Shown in pieces: positions 59,001 through 64,000 of a stretch of DNA of 64,000 nt (position 1 is its first letter; each line of letters opens with the position of its first letter). Source of the stretch: Spongospora subterranea f. sp. subterranea (taxonomy: Eukaryota; Endomyxa: Phytomyxea; Phytomyxea; Plasmodiophorida); the NCBI GenBank assembly GCA_049724395.1, contig JAUGWO010000102.1, positions 186,001-250,000 of the forward strand. The letters are read 5' to 3'. Under the pieces are notes generated by a model that saw nothing but the letters and a program-made list of their open reading frames with translations, had not been told where the DNA came from and made no database searches. A program made the translations under genes and the position numbers.

Positions 59001-61428
59001 AAAAACATCGAGAGCGTTGAATCGAATGACACAATGGTTTGAAGAAACTTATCAAACTGGTCCGCGAAAATGTTATGAAAAAGATGGCCGTCGAGCACTG
59101 TGAATATGGAAGCAAAATGATCAAGGACTAGATCGGTGGATTTCTCGCCCGCCAAAGGTCCAGGCTTGTCCTTCTTCATCTGCAGCAAAGATATTGAGCC
59201 ATTGGATGGTTCAGGAACCGGCACCGTACAGATATATTTTCATGAGGGATTGTGTAGAGTTCAAAACATTCTAAGGAATACCCAAAGAAATCATGGATCA
59301 AAAGAATTTCAGGTTGAGAATCATTAGGAGACACAGGAGCTGCGTTTCGTATGCACCACACTACCGTTTTTAACCCGAAAATCATCGTATTCAAAAGAAC
59401 CTGTCATAAAATACGTTGGTATTCAGCCATATTTGAGCATGAAGAAGTGAACCTTAACATCCCGGAGCGCAACACGAATTGATACCGGACTTCCGAGTCT
59501 AGAAGCATCAATTTCCGATAGGGATTCGGCGGAAATATACGTATTGCAGGAAGACGACTGACCCCACGTTGGGGATTGCGGCGGTAGCAGGTCTTGAATG
59601 AATCTGCAAACTAAGCTATAATCATTGTCAACAATAGTGCAATTCCACTGTTTACTCTGTATACGATTCCTGGTTCTGAGAAACAGCATTTCTAAAGACC
59701 GCTACTAATTTCCGGGTAGAAGAAAATTTGGAGACAAGCGCGTATAGAATTGTAACAAGAACCTGAATACAAAGAATGACAACGGTTGTAATTGACTATT
59801 TACATATTGGCATGCCTTTTTTGATTTCCCCGGTTCCTCTTTGTCCTTCCTATATATGGCGTCCACCAAATTGAACAGAAGCTTAACACTTGACGTTTGA
59901 AGAGCAAAGGGCAACGACATATCATGCAAGTGACGGCAGAAAATATTAGAGGCCATGGAAAGCTGGTGTAAACTCATGTCGCCCCTATGCAGACTTATAA
60001 TTCGTGAAAGCAACCATGGTTGGTTATTATACCTAACGTGACTGACAAGGTCGACAAGAGCCGAAGCCGCAAGGGGGCGTAATGAGCTTACTGCAGCTCT
60101 CCCTTTACCGACCATCAAGTGCGGATACATTTTGAGAAAGTAATCCACCTTATCTGTAAAACTATGCCTAAACGGTTCGGTGGCTAGAATATGACGCATA
60201 TTGATCAAAAGTTCACGACGCATAGAAACTGCTTCAGGAGGACAGCTTCGCAAAAGAGAAAATATGCTTCTAAATCAAACGGTCAATTATTACATTGGGT
60301 AAGCAAGAAGCGAAACAGTTACTTTGACATATCATCACTATGAGGAAGCATTCGTTCTGAGTATCCTCTTAATACATAAGTCAGAAAAGAAAGAGTCTTG
60401 ACTCGTGCGACTGTAAAGTCGTTGAACTGTTGTTGCATTCTTTGCGCATTTCGTTCTGAGACTTCAGAGCGGAGAGCCTATTGATCGATGTCAGGTTGGG
60501 CAAGCAATTTAGGAACAACATTACTTTGATCATAATTGGAATCAACTGAGCAAGCGATTGCTCAGCAAACTTCGGGTATATTTGAGTAATTAATCGAACA
60601 ATCCTTTCACAGCCAGCTAGAACGCGAAATGATGACCTTCCCAAGATTATGATTGTCGCACCAGGGCTGGGCGCGGGTGTAGTTGGGGTTGCAGGCTGAA
60701 AATATTAGATTTAGACCAAAAATCATTATAGAACGAGAACAATACCCTTGCTGGAAAAATGGCTGCAACGGTTCGAGGAAGATTATTGTACATTGACGTG
60801 AAAAAAGCAAGAAAATGTTGTACTATTTGATTCACATTACTTATTGAATAAAAAAGGACCCAAAATCATAAGGACCTGTATTCTCCAGATACGGATGATA
60901 AGCTTTGTGATAATCGAAGACCTTAACAGAAACAGCAAATAAGCAAAAAAGCCGAATACGGAACAATGGGATATCGAACCATCGATAAACAAAGCAGTGC
61001 ATTATTTTCATTGTCACGATTCAGAACATCCACCAAAGCATTGTGGATATTCTCTGCATGCGGCTTTAATTCTGAAGTGACAGGTAATTTGCTCAAAATA
61101 TCAATAATAGTGGCCTAACATGTGGTCAATTAGGTTCTAGAAGATTCAACAATCACATTGTATTACCCTGATATCCTGCACAGTATTCGGAGTAAACTGA
61201 GGAGACCCTCCTTTTATCAGCGCGGTCAAGAATGGCACGATGTCATTCAAAACTTGGCTATATTGTCCTTTGCCCACTGTTGCTATGGAGGCCCTTAAGC
61301 GGCAAAGCGCCTCAAGCTGCCCATCTATCGATATACATGAAAAAAGATTCCCAGCAACAACGAGCTAGGATACCGGGCGATGCGAACAGAAGAGAGGCAC
61401 GATCGGCGGCACTCGCCAGCAGATCCAT
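47046..61428 (-). CDS. TRA1: Tra1/TRRAP, PIKK-family pseudokinase of SAGA and NuA4 complexes
   Basis: About 14.4 kb with some 40 short introns. Start ATG 61428 (MDLLASAADRASLLFASP) splices to DGQLEALCRLRASIATVGK. The N-terminal HEAT solenoid opens with PVTSELKPHAENIHNAL and VLNRDNENNALLC, as in TRRAP. A long alpha-solenoid and FAT region follow. The kinase-like domain has PGQYLCDHEPSTDQ, IMRFEPSVAVVR, HRRLSILGSDGITYHFLVQ, RYKETRKRNLALSVPLVVP, VPFRLTPNISTF and FVRDDLLSWHA, matching TRRAP text. The FATC tail reads IKQAMAEENLSG and ends PTWHPWF at TAA 47046-47048. Tra1 lacks kinase activity and recruits SAGA/NuA4 acetyltransferase complexes to activators. The size (roughly 3,700-3,900 aa) is normal for the family. 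I did not resolve every exon. Confidence 0.93.
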
Positions 61429-61721
61429 AAGAAAAAGGCGCGAACGTCAGGCGTTCATTGGACCTGGATATCAGGATACCGACAAGCGACAGTCTTCGGA
61501 ATAGGTTAGGGCCACAAATATGCGTATGGGGTAGAGTAGCTTGAGGAGGTTCATGATCCACAACACCAAATACAGTAACATGACTTGCCGTTTTAGCATC
61601 GTGTCGATGTGCACTGTTACTGATACTGAGCCGTGTACTTTGAGTTCGTAGGCACAAGCATTGCAAGGGTTTCATCAAATTTTGATGTTTTGAAGTTAGA
61701 TATATTCTGTTTATGGCAGCA
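61429..61721. other. Short intergenic spacer, Tra1 / BBS7
   Basis: About 290 bp between the BBS7 stop and the Tra1 start, both genes on the minus strand. Should contain the Tra1 promoter; nothing specific seen. Confidence 0.4.
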
Positions 61722-64000
61722 TCAAATAATTTCTTGAAAGGCGGTCAGTATGCGATCATAATCAAAATCTTTCAAAGCGGCCTGCATGTTCTCCAAGGAT
61801 TTTTGAGCCGATTTTCCCAACAGGCGATGGGAATCAATGAAGAGATCTGACAGCATATGGCGGAGAAAATCTGAATGTTTCGGTGCAGCGTCGAGCTCTC
61901 CTGTTTAATTCGTTAAGTCGACGACTGACGCATACACTATGAATTACTTTGAATGTGATCTGCTTCTTTCAGAATGTGGCAATACTCTTCAGAAAAAAAT
62001 GTAAAACATTCTTCACCCTGTAAGTTTGATATGGGTAAAAACAAAGGAAAGAGTAATTTTGATATAAGTGATAACTAACTTCATGTGTTTGGATTTCTTT
62101 GAGTGCATGTATCTTCGCCTGTTTTTTGACTAACTCGGTGTATGTTTCTAGTTTTGGCCGAATACGTTCCACCAAAGACATGATTGAACCGGTAGTTAGT
62201 TTCATCGATATCGCGAACTGCACTTTGCTGTTTGTCGCTTCCTGTCCAGGCATCAATTGGTAAACTAAGAGGTTTCCAATATTACCTTTGAAATTGCTTC
62301 TCGGACAATGGATATCGTACTGCAATTGTCGGACGTAAACGTAGCTAAGCCCTTCCTATGTTCGCAAGCATATCAAATTTTGAAGTAGTCACAATCAAAA
62401 GCCATACTCGTATTGGCAAATAACATAAGTTCCAAGATAAACATTTCTATAAAAGATGTGTCCTGACGACTGAATTTGGCTGGACATTTCAGGAAGGATA
62501 GTTACGATCCAGGAATGAATCTAATTTTCAAGATTAAGAGGTCTGCACATACACGCTCAGCGTGACCTACCTGTGAAAGATTGAAGGCACCTTTAAATTC
62601 AATCGAACAAAGAGGAAATTGAGTTGTCGGCAAAATCGGTAATTTTTCATGTAGACTTAGCGGCTTAACTGGGATTACCACAGTCTAAATGCAATATTAT
62701 TGACAGAGCATTGACACGTCATTATTACAAACTTGCGATGTTTTCGGATAAAGTTTCGGAATTATACAAAGGCTGATTTCACCGGTATGTCCTTCCAGTA
62801 ATCTCAGGGTTATCGAAATGCGATTGCATGAATCGACGCATCTAAAACTTGCGAGCGAGCACGATTCTAAAAAGTACATTTGCCAATGACTCTATAGCTT
62901 AAACACTGATTACTGTTATCGGAAGGTGAAAGATCGATGATTGCAGAAGAAGACATGATCATTACTGTAAACATCAGCGGTTGAATACGAGCGAAGTATT
63001 TTCTAGCGTCATACCTGGGACAGTGGCTTTAAAACCAATGACATCAATTGGCATTTCAATTTCGATCGATAAAACATGTGCTAATTTTGATTGTCATAAT
63101 AGAGACCATCAGCTTATCGACCATCTTACCTGCAATTTCAGGATCTAATCGAAAGGAATGGTTTACGTGAAATTGAGTCTCCACTGCGACTAACTCGGAA
63201 CTTTGGGTTTGGTATGAAGCGCGTCGCAAATTTAAGAGTTTGTTCAGTTCATCCAGCTGGGATCGGAGATTTGCGATTTCATTGTTGGTTCCAGTATTCG
63301 GCTTGAAAATTCCTATCTGCACTGAACTGAATTAGAGCCACATGGTGTGCCCTGTTTCACGTACTCCGCTTGACGCGCGTTGCTTCAAACCTGGTCGAGA
63401 CAACGAACGGCCTTCTCGAGGTTGCGGGGTCAATGTCTGCTGTTTCAAGCGAAGCAAGGAAATAGATCCAGAATAGGTCACGACGAAGACCTGAAAACTG
63501 TAAGTAAGCTATGAAGAATAACCAAGTACGTTTCCAAACAACCTCCGGAAGTTCTGTTGACGTGAAATACCCGATTCCCAGGGAAGCCACCGACTCCTGG
63601 AACTTGAACGAACTTACAGAAAAAAGATGTGAACCTTGCAAATAACATCACCCACTTCAAATCGTAGCAACCTGACGTTTCAATACCTCCTGAAGATTCA
63701 TTTTCCCAACTGAAAATATTAACGGTGCCGCAATTATGACCCACAATGACGTCGTCCTGACCCGACTGTGTTTTCAAAATGTTTGAAGCACTCAAATAAC
63801 TTTGTGCAATAGAAACTTACCTTGTTAAGGTCTGCGTAGGCTATAGTGCTCACCGCTTCACATTTGGTTTCAATCACAAAATCGAGTTTCACAATTTGGC
63901 CACCCGGGCCCATCAAAGCATGACCTGTAAATTTTTAAAAGTAAATTTGAATGAAGCCATCTGATGCCTTCATTACCGATCTGCCCCCTAGACGTTCCAA
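61722..64000 (-). CDS. BBS7: BBS7, BBSome subunit (5' end outside window)
   Basis: The stop is at 61722-61724; the N-terminal blades of the propeller lie beyond 64000. Visible parts follow animal BBS7 in order. End of the beta-propeller: KLDFVIETKCEAVSTIAY and QDDVIVGHNCGTVNIFSW. Coiled coil: EIANLRSQLDELNKLLNLR, followed by FHVNHSFRLDPE. GAE/platform: LRLLEGHTGEISL and IPKLYPKTSQV (human IRSIEGQYGTLQAY, PRIQPKTCQV). C-terminal hairpin: ERIRPKLETYTELVK and KIHALKEIQTHE. Final helices: HMLSDLFIDSHRLLGK and DYDRILTAFQEII. BBS7 is a propeller subunit of the BBSome, which moves membrane proteins out of cilia. Presence implies a cilium with BBSome transport. Confidence 0.9.

Noticed and set aside
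47046-61428. ATM/mTOR/DNA-PK-type active kinase identity for the large PIKK gene
   Set aside because: The WHPWF ending, VPFRLTPNIS string and HEAT N-terminus match Tra1/TRRAP, which is a pseudokinase.
1-64000. CRISPR arrays, bacterial operons or ribosome binding sites
   Set aside because: The DNA is eukaryotic with GT-AG introns; no CRISPR-like spaced repeats were seen.

Overview
The window is 64 kb of gene-dense eukaryotic nuclear DNA. Nearly every gene is split by short GT-AG introns of about 40-65 nt, and neighbouring genes are often only 50-400 bp apart. The gene set points to a flagellated organism with a fungal-type repertoire. It includes BBS7 (BBSome) and TPGS1 (tubulin polyglutamylase complex), so it builds a cilium or flagellum. 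It also has an Msy-like MscS channel, a phagocyte-type NADPH oxidase, Tra1/TRRAP and Sdh4. A zoosporic, chytrid-grade fungus is the best fit. Other flagellated opisthokonts or protists are not excluded, because I made this call by reading alone.

Layout. 1-0.33 kb: 3' end of an unknown + gene. 0.38-2.15 kb (-): TPR-SAM protein, head to head with an ABCC-type ABC transporter at 2.5-7.05 kb (+). 7.1-8.9 kb (-): a type II membrane protein with the GINT1-type propeller domain. 9.33-12.54 kb (-): DIS3L-like RNase II exonuclease. 13.0-13.24 kb: a 62-bp minisatellite just upstream of a kinesin-14 (13.28-15.69 kb, +). 16.15-17.17 kb (+): membrane RING-H2 protein. 17.4-22.54 kb (+): WDR17 orthologue. 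22.55-23.57 kb: a broken LTR-retroelement fossil with a retropepsin-like part. 23.56-26.07 kb (-): MscS channel, head to head with TPGS1 (26.45-27.4 kb, +).

27.46-30.68 kb (-): NADPH oxidase with an N-terminal SH3 domain, followed on the same strand by VAMP7 (30.86-31.87 kb) and a TMEM42-like protein (32.28-32.80 kb). 33.54-34.75 kb (+): probable mitochondrial helical-repeat protein. 35.77-38.30 kb (-): a secreted/type I membrane protein of unknown function. 39.95-40.02 kb: tRNA-like sequence. 40.16-40.61 kb (+): succinate dehydrogenase membrane anchor. 40.68-42.08 kb (-): CLK/LAMMER kinase. 42.75-44.13 kb (+): FAM169-like protein. 44.39-46.91 kb (+): PARP-like plus B-box protein. 47.05-61.43 kb (-): the very large Tra1/TRRAP gene. 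61.72->64 kb (-): BBS7, entering from outside the window.

The genes are mostly unrelated housekeeping and signalling genes. The functional threads are cilium/flagellum (BBS7, TPGS1, possibly WDR17), chromatin and RNA control (Tra1, CLK, DIS3L) and membrane signalling or traffic (NOX, MscS, VAMP7, ABCC). The most unusual objects are the SH3-NOX fusion, the PARP-like/B-box fusion, the stripped-down first nucleotide-binding domain of the ABC transporter, and the uncharacterised ectodomain protein at 35.8-38.3 kb. All exon joins are by eye; no search or transcript evidence was available.
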